Of a stretch of 64,000 nucleotides of DNA, positions 25,784 through 33,862 are shown piece by piece. The stretch's first letter is position 1. Each line of letters opens with the position of its first letter. The translations under genes and the position numbers were made by a program. Where the stretch lies: NCBI GenBank assembly GCA_965116865.1, contig OZ220727.1, positions 930,001 through 994,000 of the forward strand, read 5' to 3'. The notes beneath the pieces are model-generated. The model made no database searches, was not told where the DNA came from, and saw only the letters and a list, made by a program, of their open reading frames with translations. Source of the DNA: Aldehydirespirator sp965116865 (GTDB lineage Bacteria; Actinomycetota; Acidimicrobiia; Acidimicrobiales; Aldehydirespiratoraceae).

Positions 25784-26500
25784 TCACATCCGCTGCTCGG
25801 CGCCTGCCGTGCTGCTGTTTGCCGCGACGGGCGATTCCGACATACGCCGCCTGCAGATGAGCGCCTCCTGCAGACGCTCAGACAAGCCGTGCTCGCCGAC
25901 CGCGCTCAGTTGGACCGGAAGTTCGGGACGCGACTGAGGGAAGACCCCAGCGCGGGTCAGCGCTGCGCGTGCGCGGTGCGTGAGAGCCGCCAGATGCAAC
26001 TCTGCAGCCGCGTCGTCATCACCCGCGACGGCTAGATCGTCCCTTTGCTGCTCGGCGCGCCGAGCATGCTCGTCGAACTCCTCGGCGGACGGCAACAGCA
26101 GCCTGTCGTTCCACCGGGCCCTGAACTGGATCCACCAGCCGTCCCGCTCGAACAACACCCGCCCGAAGCGAACGGCCCACGACAAGTGACTGTGGCCGGT
26201 CGCCACCCTGGCGGCCGCGTCGGCGTGGTCATAGCAGCGCAGATCGACCGAGATCGGGGGTCTGGGCAGTCCGGGCCGCTGCGTGCGGTAGACCAGAACA
26301 AGGTCTAGGTCGTCGCTGTGGTCCACGTCGCGCACAGCCGATCCCGTAGCTACGACGGCTTCGACCGCCGGATCCTTGAGCGCCGCGTCGATGAGCCGGC
26401 GTGACCAGTCCCGTGCCTCGTCGTCGGGCCAAGCGCTCACCGCCGACTCCCAGCCGCCTGTTGCGACAGGGGGACGCTCTGTGATCGTCGGGCGGCTCAT
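25784..26500 (-). CDS. MNT-type nucleotidyltransferase (antitoxin of HEPN/MNT pair)
   Basis: 238 residues. The nucleotidyltransferase motif GSAVRDVDHSDDLDLVLVY (about 54-72) carries the GSxxR...SDxDL pattern, and a third Asp is in SVDLRCYD. MNT partners AMPylate or otherwise inactivate HEPN ribonucleases. It overlaps the upstream HEPN-like gene by four bases. The C-terminal 100 residues form a helical extension. Confidence 0.75.
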   Translation of the reverse strand: MSRPTITERPPVATGGWESAVSAWPDDEARDWSRRLIDAALKDPAVEAVVATGSAVRDVDHSDDLDLVLVYRTQRPGLPRPPISVDLRCYDHADAAARVATGHSHLSWAVRFGRVLFERDGWWIQFRARWNDRLLLPSAEEFDEHARRAEQQRDDLAVAGDDDAAAELHLAALTHRARAALTRAGVFPQSRPELPVQLSAVGEHGLSERLQEALICRRRMSESPVAANSSTAGAEQRM

Positions 26501-26928
26501 GGCCCCAGCATCGCCTCGACGGCCTCAAAGTAGTCACGGACCTCGTTGGCCACGTCCTCTGCGTCGAGGTCGTCCTCAGCCAACTCGGAGTCCCCATACG
26601 CCTCAAACTTCCGTCTGGCGTTCAACTCGACCAGCAGGCCGTCCACTGCTGGCAGCCCATGGGATGCCGCGAGCTGGCGGGCCTGCTGCACCTTCGCGGG
26701 GTGTGTGCTCCTGGGCCGCGGCATCCCCAGGTGCAATGCGGCCGCCACCACGCATGACTCCAAGCAGTAGAACCCATACAACGCTAGGTCCGCCCAATCC
26801 GTAGGGGCATCCCACGCGGCCTCGACCTTCTCCAGGTGCCGCCTCGCCACCTCCAAGGCTCTACTCGCCGCCTGTGTCATTGCAGCCCCAGTTGTCGCTG
26901 CCGCGGCCGGACCGGCACCGCGGTTCAC
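26497..26928 (-). CDS. HEPN-domain-like protein
   Basis: 143 residues of helices with the HEPN look: ALYGFYCLESCVVAAALHLG and LNARRKFEAYGD. The ribonuclease motif Rx4-6H common to HEPN toxins is not evident; RRKFEAYG ends in Tyr-Gly, with no His. The GTG at 26928 has TACAGT five bases upstream, favouring this start over the ATG at 26880. With the MNT gene it forms a probable toxin-antitoxin or defence pair. Confidence 0.65.
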   Translation of the reverse strand: MNRGAGPAAAATTGAAMTQAASRALEVARRHLEKVEAAWDAPTDWADLALYGFYCLESCVVAAALHLGMPRPRSTHPAKVQQARQLAASHGLPAVDGLLVELNARRKFEAYGDSELAEDDLDAEDVANEVRDYFEAVEAMLGP

Positions 26929-27117
26929 AAACCACTGTACTGGGAAGGGTTCGACCCAGCTCGCAGCGACACCGACTGCCTAGGTGGCTGGTGCCAAATT
27001 GGTGTTCGGTGGGCTGTTGTGGTGGGTGGTGGCCGGGGTCGGCGGGTTGGGCGAGGGTTGGTCGTGTCGGGGGCGGCTGGTTGGTCGTGTCGGGGGCGGG
27101 TTGGGGCTTTGGCGGGG

Positions 27118-28920
27118 TCAGTCGAGGGTCCATCCTGTTGGTGTGGAGCGCAGTCCGAGCATGCCGAGGCGCGCGATGTTGGCGGCTGCGGCGAGCAGGT
27201 TGAAGTCGGCGTCGACTTTGGGCCGGCCGCGCACCCGGGCGTGGCGGCCGCCGTGTTTGCGGCGCACGAGGTGCGCGAGCTTGCGTTCGACTTTGGGGCG
27301 CACGGCGCGGTAGTCGCGGCGCCATTGTGGGTCTTGTTGGCGTTCGCGGGCCGCGGCGAGCACGGCCTCGTCGGGTCCGACGCGCACAGTCCTTCCGCCG
27401 GCTGCGCTGGTGCAGCGGTCGCGCAGTTCGCAGCTCGCGCACGCCGGCCCGAAGCGGGCCGCGCCCGAGCCGTCGCGGCCGAAGCGGACAGCGACGCAGA
27501 CCCCCGCGGGGCAGGTGACTGTGCCGTTGGGCAGATCGACGTCGAAGCGGTCCTTGGCGAAGCGGCCCCCCGGAGCGCGCGCCGGCTGGGTGCGGCACCT
27601 CGAGTTTATGCGGCTGCGCTCGAGCAGCCCTTGGAACTCTCCGCTGCCGTACGCGCTGTCGCCATAGACCGTCGGCCGGCCCTCGAACTCCTCGACCACA
27701 CCGCCGACGTCGGCGGTGTCGGCGTCAGCGGTGTCGGCGGTGTCGGCGTCAGCGGTGTCGGCGGTGTCGGCGTCAGCGGTGTCGGCGGTGTCGGTGTCGG
27801 CGGTGTCGGCGGTGTCGGCGGTGTCGGTGTCGGCGGTGTCGGTGTCGGTGTCGGCGGTGTCGGTGTCGGCGGTGTCGGCGGTGTCGGTGTCGGCGGTGTC
27901 GGTGTCGGCGGTGTTGGTGTTGGTGTCGGCGGTGTTGGTGTTGGTGTCGGCGGTGTTGAGGAGGTCGTGTATGAGTTGGGGGGCGGGTTGGGCGTCGGCG
28001 GTGTCAGCGGGGGTGACCGCGGTGTCGGTGACGAGTTCGGAGTCGGGGTCCACCGCGGCGTGGCCCTTGTAGCCGTCGAAGCGCCGTGCGGTGGATTTGT
28101 GGCCGTGGCGGGCGTCGGGGTCCACCGTGGAGATGACCCGGTCCGCGGCGACGCGCCGCGCGATCATGAACCGCCCGTCGGGGTCCTCGCACAGGTCCTG
28201 CCCGCAGACCGCGGCCAACAACTCCGCAGCCTCGCTGAGAGCCCCGCTGAGCTCGCGGCCCTCCAACCCGGCGAGCACCGCCGCGGCGTCCGCGCCCAGC
28301 GCGTCCACCAACTCCGAGCGCTCGCCGGGGTCGTCCCAGTCGCACACCGGCCTGCTGCCGCGCCGATAGTCGCCACGCAAGCCCGCGCCGGCGTCGCCCC
28401 CGCCGGCTGCGAGCACCGCGCCGATGGCGCGGTGCAGCATCGTGACAGTGTCTTGGGTCGCGACCGCGTCATAGACCGGCACCGAGTCCAGCACCCGCCG
28501 CCGAGACAACGCCCCCGCCTCGCGGGCCGCGCCCAGCACCGCTTCGAAGATCCGCCGCGGCCGCTGCGACGCCGCGAGCCGCGCCCGCATCCCCACCAGC
28601 ACCGTGTGGTCGAACCCGCCGCCGTCCACGTCGAGGCACCCGCACCCATAACGCCAACGCGCGTCGAACTCGAACGCGGCCACCGCCTCACACTCAGACA
28701 ACCCGAACCAGCGCTGCAGCACCATCACCACAGCAACCACCCGCGGCGGCACACTGCGCCGCCCCCGCGAACTAAAGAGATCATCGAACATCCCGTCGGG
28801 AAACAACCGCCGCCCCTCACGCGCCAACACCGAAAAAATCGAATCCGCCGCCAGCCGCTCCCCCACGAAATGCGAACCCTTGAACAGATCCACCCGACAC
28901 GGCTCCACACCCACCGTCAC
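27118..28920 (-). CDS. IS1182-family transposase with a Thr-Ala-Asp repeat insert
   Basis: 600 residues. Family segments include VGERLAADSIFSVLAREGR near the start, LDSVPVYDAVATQDTVTML (first catalytic Asp), TVYGDSAYGSGEFQ (second Asp) and KVERKLAHLVRRKHGG (Glu region). Between the first and second Asp lie about 80 residues of repeats of TAD and TDTAD type, about 27700-27960. Family members lack this, as far as I know. The frame is intact, so the enzyme may still fold around the insert. Confidence 0.88.
   Translation of the reverse strand: MTVGVEPCRVDLFKGSHFVGERLAADSIFSVLAREGRRLFPDGMFDDLFSSRGRRSVPPRVVAVVMVLQRWFGLSECEAVAAFEFDARWRYGCGCLDVDGGGFDHTVLVGMRARLAASQRPRRIFEAVLGAAREAGALSRRRVLDSVPVYDAVATQDTVTMLHRAIGAVLAAGGGDAGAGLRGDYRRGSRPVCDWDDPGERSELVDALGADAAAVLAGLEGRELSGALSEAAELLAAVCGQDLCEDPDGRFMIARRVAADRVISTVDPDARHGHKSTARRFDGYKGHAAVDPDSELVTDTAVTPADTADAQPAPQLIHDLLNTADTNTNTADTNTNTADTDTADTDTADTADTDTADTDTDTADTDTADTADTADTDTADTADADTADTADADTADTADADTADVGGVVEEFEGRPTVYGDSAYGSGEFQGLLERSRINSRCRTQPARAPGGRFAKDRFDVDLPNGTVTCPAGVCVAVRFGRDGSGAARFGPACASCELRDRCTSAAGGRTVRVGPDEAVLAAARERQQDPQWRRDYRAVRPKVERKLAHLVRRKHGGRHARVRGRPKVDADFNLLAAAANIARLGMLGLRSTPTGWTLD
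27700..27965. repeat. GTCGGCGGT/GTCGGTGTC microsatellite-like tract inside the transposase
   Basis: Mixed hexa- and nonanucleotide units (GTCGGC, GGTGTC, GGTGTT) repeat for about 260 bp. All units are multiples of three, preserving the frame. Confidence 0.9.
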
Positions 28921-29052
28921 GACACGAACCTCCCCACGAGACCGAACAACATCCCTGCAACTCTACCACACACACCCAACCCCACCCGAGAAAAACACCA
29001 GCCACCTAGGGTGCCTCATCGACCGAGGTCAGCGAGTTTCCCGAAGTCAATT

Positions 29053-29132
29053 CCAGAATCGCATCGGTTTTCTGAGGCCGCCATGTTCGGTTTATTGGCT
29101 GGGACGCGCCGTTTGGACGTTCTTGGGGCCAT
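29053..29132 (+). repeat. 80-bp direct repeat, right copy
   Basis: Matches 24515-24594 with a few changes. It starts with the same CCAGAATCGC but has no tRNA before it. Confidence 0.85.
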
Positions 29133-29139
29133 GGTGGTC

Positions 29140-29240
29140 TCGGTGGCGCCGATCAGGCCTGCCGCGCCGTCTGAGATGACCAGCAGCGGGACCCGCAGTC
29201 GCCGGGTGGACAGCTTGTTGAAGGAACCTACGCCCGTGCC
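29140..29240 (-). pseudogene. possible IS256/mutator-type transposase scrap
   Basis: On the minus strand the frame reads LRVPLLVISDGAAGLIGATE, close to the conserved catalytic Asp segment of mutator-type transposases. Only about 30 codons remain. Confidence 0.45.
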
Positions 29241-29279
29241 GCTATTACACCGGCGATGGGACGCCACCGCCGCTGGGGG

Positions 29280-29285
29280 TACCGT
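29280..29285 (+). promoter_or_regulatory. -10 box TACCGT for pafA
   Basis: Six bases before the GTG at 29292. It fixes the start and suggests pafA has its own leaderless promoter next to the island. Confidence 0.6.
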
Positions 29286-29291
29286 GGCCGG

Positions 29292-30650
29292 GTGCAGCGG
29301 CGCATCTTCGGCATCGAGAACGAGTACGGCGTCACATGCACGCTGCGGGGCCAGCGCCGCCTGAGCCCCGACGAGGTGGCCCGCTACCTGTTCCGCAAAG
29401 TGGTGTCGTGGGGGCGCAGCAGCAACGTGTTCCTGGGCAACGGCTCCCGGCTGTACCTCGACGTCGGCAGCCATCCCGAGTACGCCACCCCCGAGTGCGA
29501 CTCGGCCCACGACCTGGTGGTGCACGACAAGGCCGGCGAGCGCATCGTCGAGCGCCTGCTCGGAGACGCCGAGGAGTGTCTGGCTGCGGAAGGCATCCGC
29601 GGCGACGTCTTCCTGTTCAAGAACAACACCGACTCGGCCGGCAACAGCTACGGCTGCCACGAGAACTACCTCACCAGCCGCCGCGACGACCTCAGCGACT
29701 ACGCCGAGGTGCTGATCCCGTTCCTGGTCAGCCGCCAGATCTACGCGGGAGCGGGCAAGGTGCTGCAGACCGCCCGGGGTGCCATGTACTGCATCAGCCA
29801 GCGGGCCGAGCACATCTGGGAGGGCATGTCGTCGGCCACCACCAGGTCGCGCCCGATCATCAACACCCGCGACGAGCCCCACGCCGACGCCGAGCGCTTC
29901 CGGCGGCTGCACGTGATCGTGGGCGACTCCAACATGAGCGAGTACACCACCTTCCTGAAGGTCGGGGCGTGCGCGCTGATGCTGCGGATGCTGGAGGACC
30001 CTCGCGTCGTGCTGCGTGACATGACCCTGGAGAACCCGATCCGCGCCATCCGCGAGATCAGCCACGACATCAGCTGCCGGCGCCGGGTGCGGCTCGCCAC
30101 CGGACGCGAGGTCAGCGCGCTGGAGATCCAGTCCGAATACCTGGACCGGGCCCTGCGCTACGCCGAGCACCACGACCTGTCCGATGAGGAGAAGAAGGCG
30201 CTCACCATGTGGGAGCACTGCCTGACAGCCATCGAGGAGGACCCTCTCCAGCTCGACCGGGAGATCGACTGGGTCGTCAAGCACCGTCTGGTGGAGGCAT
30301 TCCGCGAGCGGCACGGTCTGGGCCTTGCCGACCCCCGCGTCGCCCTCGTGGACCTGCAGTACCACGACGTCAGCCAGAGCCGCGGCCTCTACTACACCAT
30401 GCAGCACCGGGGCATGGTGGAGACGCTGGTCAGCGAGGCCGAGATCCACCACGCCGTGGAGAACCCGCCGTCCACCACCCGTGCCCGCCTGCGGGGCGAG
30501 TTCATCCGCCGGGCCAAGGAGCGGCGCAGGGACTACACCGTCGACTGGGTCCACTTGAAGCTCAACGACCAGTCCCAGCGGACCGTGCTGTGCAAGGACC
30601 CGTTCAAGTCCCACGACGACCGGGTCGAGAAGCTGATCGCCTCCCTCTGA
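29292..30650 (+). CDS. pafA: Pup-protein ligase PafA
   Basis: 452 residues starting VQRRIFGIENEYGVTC. It joins the C-terminal Glu of Pup to Lys side chains of target proteins, using ATP, for proteasomal degradation. Conserved segments: IENEYGV, SSNVFLGNGSRLYLDVGSHP, FKNNTDSAGNSYGCHENYL and RPIINTRDEPHAD, all near-identical to actinobacterial PafA. The GTG is chosen over the upstream ATG at 29256 because of homology and the -10 box. dop, pup and the proteasome genes, usually just upstream, are not in this window; the island sits in their place. Confidence 0.97.
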   Translation: MQRRIFGIENEYGVTCTLRGQRRLSPDEVARYLFRKVVSWGRSSNVFLGNGSRLYLDVGSHPEYATPECDSAHDLVVHDKAGERIVERLLGDAEECLAAEGIRGDVFLFKNNTDSAGNSYGCHENYLTSRRDDLSDYAEVLIPFLVSRQIYAGAGKVLQTARGAMYCISQRAEHIWEGMSSATTRSRPIINTRDEPHADAERFRRLHVIVGDSNMSEYTTFLKVGACALMLRMLEDPRVVLRDMTLENPIRAIREISHDISCRRRVRLATGREVSALEIQSEYLDRALRYAEHHDLSDEEKKALTMWEHCLTAIEEDPLQLDREIDWVVKHRLVEAFRERHGLGLADPRVALVDLQYHDVSQSRGLYYTMQHRGMVETLVSEAEIHHAVENPPSTTRARLRGEFIRRAKERRRDYTVDWVHLKLNDQSQRTVLCKDPFKSHDDRVEKLIASL

Positions 30651-30711
30651 CTCAGCGTTCTGTGGGCGTTAAAGCCGCATTGGGCAGCATATCTGCTCGC
30701 AGAAGACGGGT

Positions 30712-30717
30712 TAGGTT
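30712..30717 (+). promoter_or_regulatory. -10 box TAGGTT for pafB
   Basis: Six bases before the ATG at 30724. Confidence 0.55.
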
Positions 30718-30723
30718 GGGCCG

Positions 30724-31635
30724 ATGGACAAGCTTGAACGGCTCCTGAACCTCACGGCAGCGCTGCTCCACGCCTCGCATCCGCTCAGCGCCGACGAGTT
30801 GCGCGGGCGCATGGCCGGCGCCTACTCGGAGAATCTGATCGCGTTCAGGCGGACGTTCGAGCGCGACAAGGCCGACCTGAGAGCGATCGGCGTGCCTGTA
30901 GAGGTGTCGACCCTGTACCGTCTCGACCCGCCGGTGGAGGGCTACCGCATCCAGGCACGGGCCTACGTCGGACGCGACGTGCGCTTCGAACCCGACGAAC
31001 TCGCCGCGTTGCATCTTGCCACCAACCTGGTCCGGTTGGAGGGCGGCGCCGGCTCGGGGCTGGCCCGGCTGGGAGGCGCGGCGGCGGCCGGCGCCGCCGG
31101 GACGGTCGAAGAGGTGGGCGAGCTGCCCTTCCACGACTCGCTAGCGAAGTTGGTGGCGGCCGCGATCGGGCACCGACAGGTCTCGTTCCCTTATCGCGGG
31201 GCCGAGCGGCGCGTCGAGCCGTGGCGCCTGTCGTTCCACCGGGGCCGCTGGTACCTGGTGGGATGGGACGTCGGCCGGCGCGAGGAGCGCATGTTCCGAG
31301 TGGACCGCATCGGCGGCAAGGTCGACGATCAGGGCCCGGCGGCCAACCCGGTGGGGGAGGGGCCCGACCCCCGCATCGTCAAGCCGTGGGAGTTCGGTGA
31401 GGGCGATCCGGTCGAGGCGGAAGTGCTGGTGGACGCTGACTACGCGAGCTGGGCCTGCCATCGGGCCGGAACCGACGGTGAGCGCCGGCCCGACGGCTCG
31501 GTCGTGCTCACCCTCGAAGTGCGCGACACTGCCGCGTTGAGGTCGTTCGTGGTGGAGTTCCTGGATCACGCCGAGATACTCGGCCCCGACTGGCTGCGCG
31601 CCGAGTTCGTGCTCTGGCTGGAGGCAATGGCCTGA
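30724..31635 (+). CDS. pafB: WYL-domain transcription regulator PafB
   Basis: 303 residues. N-terminal winged helix-turn-helix (MDKLERLLNLTAALL..., LRGRMAGAY), then a WYL domain with SFPYRGAERRVEPWRLSFHR and GRWYLVGWD, and a WCX-type C-terminus. PafB and PafC act together to activate the mycobacterial DNA-damage response independently of LexA/RecA. Position after pafA and before pafC supports the name. Confidence 0.88.
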   Translation: MDKLERLLNLTAALLHASHPLSADELRGRMAGAYSENLIAFRRTFERDKADLRAIGVPVEVSTLYRLDPPVEGYRIQARAYVGRDVRFEPDELAALHLATNLVRLEGGAGSGLARLGGAAAAGAAGTVEEVGELPFHDSLAKLVAAAIGHRQVSFPYRGAERRVEPWRLSFHRGRWYLVGWDVGRREERMFRVDRIGGKVDDQGPAANPVGEGPDPRIVKPWEFGEGDPVEAEVLVDADYASWACHRAGTDGERRPDGSVVLTLEVRDTAALRSFVVEFLDHAEILGPDWLRAEFVLWLEAMA

Positions 31636-31767
31636 CCTTGCCGACCAGGACCGGCCCCGCGCCATGGAACGCCGGCCCGGAAGAGGCCGAGGCGTCGAGC
31701 GGCTCGGGCGCCGCCGGCCCTCTGCCATGTGACGCAGGGAACGGCAAGGGTGCTCGCCGCCGGCCAC

Positions 31768-31773
31768 TAGGGT
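31768..31773 (+). promoter_or_regulatory. -10 box TAGGGT for pafC
   Basis: Six bases before the GTG at 31780. Confidence 0.5.
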
Positions 31774-31779
31774 GGGGGA

Positions 31780-32790
31780 GTGAACCCGGCGCCCGCAGCG
31801 AACTCGAACGGTCTGCCTGTCGCCGAGCGGATGGCCCGCCTGCTGGGAGTCGTTCCGTGGGTGGTCGAACAGCAGGGTGCCCACATCGACGACATATCGG
31901 CCCGATTCGACTATCCCCGCGAGCAGCTGCTGGAGGACCTCGAGCAGCGCTTGTTCTTCGTGGGCGTGCATCCCTTCACTCCCGACACGCTGATCGAGGT
32001 CCGCATCTCCGAGGGGATCGTCGACATCCAGTACGCCGACTGGTTCTCGCTTCCGATGCGGCTCTCACCGGAGGAGGCGACCCGGCTGCTGGCTGCCGGC
32101 CGAAGCGTGCTCGACATGACGAAGGGGAACGGGCCGGGGCCGTCAGGCGACCAGGACGCGGCCGCCCCGCTGGTGCGGGCCCTGGCGAAGCTGAGGCTGT
32201 CGCTGAGCTCGGAGGGAGCGGACGGCGCCTGCTGCATCGAGGTGAGTCTGGGCAACGCCCCGTCCCACACCCTCCACGAGCTGAGACGCGCCATCAGCGG
32301 GCGGCGGCAGATCGAGATCGAGTACTACTCCTTGGGGCGTGACGACATGACGGTCCGAGTCGTCGACCCGGCTCGGCTGATGAGCCACGACGGCGTGTGG
32401 TACCTGTTCGGATGGTGCCATCGGGCCCGCGCGGAGCGGGTCTTCCGCGTCGAGCGGATCCGCGCACTGGCCGTGCTGGACTCGGAGGCGGAGATCTGCC
32501 CGCCCGCGGGGCCGCCGCCGCCGCTGTCTATCGGCAGCGTGGACCGCACCGCTGTGGTGCGGCTAGCACCGGAGGCCGCTTGGGCCGCCGACTACTACTC
32601 GGCTCGAAAGCGGACGCAGCAGCCCGACGGCGCCGTCGACGCGGAGTTCGCGGTGGCGGGCGAGTCATGGCTCGCCCGGCTGCTGGTGCAGCTCGGACCG
32701 CTGGCGGAGATGATCGACAGCCACCAGGGCATCGACTCCGACCTGCGATCGGCCACCGCGACCCGGATGCTGAGGCGATACCGCCGGTGA
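31780..32790 (+). CDS. pafC: WYL-domain transcription regulator PafC
   Basis: 336 residues; the N-terminal HTH (MARLLGVVPWVVEQQGAHID) is followed by a WYL domain (IEIEYYSLGRDDMTVRVVDP, GVWYLFGWCHRARAERVFRV). Partner of PafB in DNA-damage-responsive transcription. It has its own TAGGGT box after a 144-bp gap from pafB. Its TGA overlaps the next start (GTGA), so lepB is probably translated from the same message. Confidence 0.88.
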   Translation: MNPAPAANSNGLPVAERMARLLGVVPWVVEQQGAHIDDISARFDYPREQLLEDLEQRLFFVGVHPFTPDTLIEVRISEGIVDIQYADWFSLPMRLSPEEATRLLAAGRSVLDMTKGNGPGPSGDQDAAAPLVRALAKLRLSLSSEGADGACCIEVSLGNAPSHTLHELRRAISGRRQIEIEYYSLGRDDMTVRVVDPARLMSHDGVWYLFGWCHRARAERVFRVERIRALAVLDSEAEICPPAGPPPPLSIGSVDRTAVVRLAPEAAWAADYYSARKRTQQPDGAVDAEFAVAGESWLARLLVQLGPLAEMIDSHQGIDSDLRSATATRMLRRYRR

Positions 32791-33770
32791 CCGGGCCAGC
32801 CTCGGCCTGGCCGGGCGAGTCCGCCACACGCGCTCCGGCGAAGTCGTCGCGGCGGACCGCGGAGGATTCAGAGGCCGGGACGCAACCGCCGGAGGCCGCC
32901 GAATGCGACGGCGCGGCGGCCAGCGGGTCGGAGATCGCCGAATGCGACGGCGCGGCGGCCAGCGGGTCGGAGGCCGCCGAATGCGACGGCGCGGCGGCCA
33001 GCGGGTCGGAGATCGCCGAATGCGACGGCGCGGCGGCCAGCGGGTCGGAGGCCGCCGAATGCGACGGCGCGGCGGCCAGCGGGTCGGAGGCCGCCGAATG
33101 CGACGGCACCGACGACATCATCGAGATGCTGATCGACGGCGTCGCGCGCGGCGGGTCGGAGGCCGCCGAATGCGACTGCGCCGACCCTGTCGAAGGCGGC
33201 GGGCAGTCGCTGGGCCGGCGTGCGCTGTCGACGGCTGTCGAGTGGCTGGTCGTGCTGGTCTGCTCCCTGGGTCTGGCCCTGCTTCTCAAGTCCTTGCTCG
33301 TGGAGGTGTTCGAGATCCCGTCGGGCTCGATGGAGCCGACCCTGATGATCGACAACCGCGTGGTCGTGTACAAGCTCGGATACCGCCTGCACGGCGTGAA
33401 CCGCGGCGACGTGATCGTGTTCGACAGTCCGGGCCGAAGCCCCGACGGCGACAACCTGATCAAGAGGGTCGTCGCCTTGGAGGGCGAGACCTTCGAGCTT
33501 CGGGACGGCTCGGTGTACATCGACGGCGCCCGTATCGACGAGCCCTACCTCGCCGACGAGGAGTCGACGTTTCCCAAGTCCCCCATCCCGGGCTGCGTCA
33601 ACGACGCCGATTCACAGCGCTGCGAAGTGCCCGAGGGCAAGCTCATCGTGCTGGGCGACAGCCGCGAGAACAGCCGAGACAGCCGCTTCTTCGGGCCGGT
33701 GGACACCGACGACATAGTGGGCCGGGCCTTCATTAAGATCTGGCCCCCGAGCGACATAGGCAGCGTGTAG
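32787..33770 (+). CDS. lepB: signal peptidase I with a repetitive cytoplasmic N-terminus
   Basis: 327 residues from the GTG at 32787 overlapping the pafC stop. Residues about 35-145 hold a 13-residue repeat (AECDGAAASGSEx). One membrane helix follows (WLVVLVCSLGLALLLKSLLV). The catalytic Ser is in PSGSMEPTL (about 180) and the Lys in NLIKRVVALEGE (about 225), with box E GDSRENSRDSRFFG. It removes signal peptides of exported proteins. The Cys-containing acidic repeats before the membrane anchor are unusual. Confidence 0.9.
   Translation: MTGPASAWPGESATRAPAKSSRRTAEDSEAGTQPPEAAECDGAAASGSEIAECDGAAASGSEAAECDGAAASGSEIAECDGAAASGSEAAECDGAAASGSEAAECDGTDDIIEMLIDGVARGGSEAAECDCADPVEGGGQSLGRRALSTAVEWLVVLVCSLGLALLLKSLLVEVFEIPSGSMEPTLMIDNRVVVYKLGYRLHGVNRGDVIVFDSPGRSPDGDNLIKRVVALEGETFELRDGSVYIDGARIDEPYLADEESTFPKSPIPGCVNDADSQRCEVPEGKLIVLGDSRENSRDSRFFGPVDTDDIVGRAFIKIWPPSDIGSV
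32895..33110. repeat. 39-bp coding repeat in lepB, five copies plus degenerate ones
   Basis: The unit GCCGAATGCGACGGCGCGGC plus GGCCAGCGGGTCGGAG(ATC/GCC) recurs every 39 bp (13 codons). A further isolated unit follows near 33158. Confidence 0.9.
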
Positions 33771-33850
33771 CCGACATCCGGCAGGCCGTCGGGCAGGAAC
33801 GGCCTGCGGTCCGAAGAGCGCCCCCGCGGTGGCTCGATGCTCCGAGGACT

Positions 33851-33856
33851 TACAGT
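33851..33856 (+). promoter_or_regulatory. -10 box TACAGT for the OLD-like ATPase
   Basis: Six bases before the GTG at 33863. Confidence 0.55.
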
Positions 33857-33862
33857 TGGAGG

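Larger units (their letters stand above)
26984..29005. mobile_element. IS1182-like insertion sequence, apparently complete
   Basis: 10-bp terminal inverted repeats GTGGCTGGTG (26984-26993) and CACCAGCCAC (28996-29005) are each flanked by CTAG (26980-26983 and 29006-29009), the palindromic target expected for this family. One transposase gene fills the element. Confidence 0.85.

Noticed and set aside
24515..29132. Integrative element using tRNA-Cys as attachment site
   Set aside because: The direct repeats share only CCA with the tRNA, not its 3' half, and no integrase gene is present; kept only as an island of unknown mechanism.
26836..29364. Long plus-strand frame through the IS1182-like element with Val-Gly repeats
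   Set aside because: Complement of the transposase's Thr/Ala/Asp repeat; no independent support.
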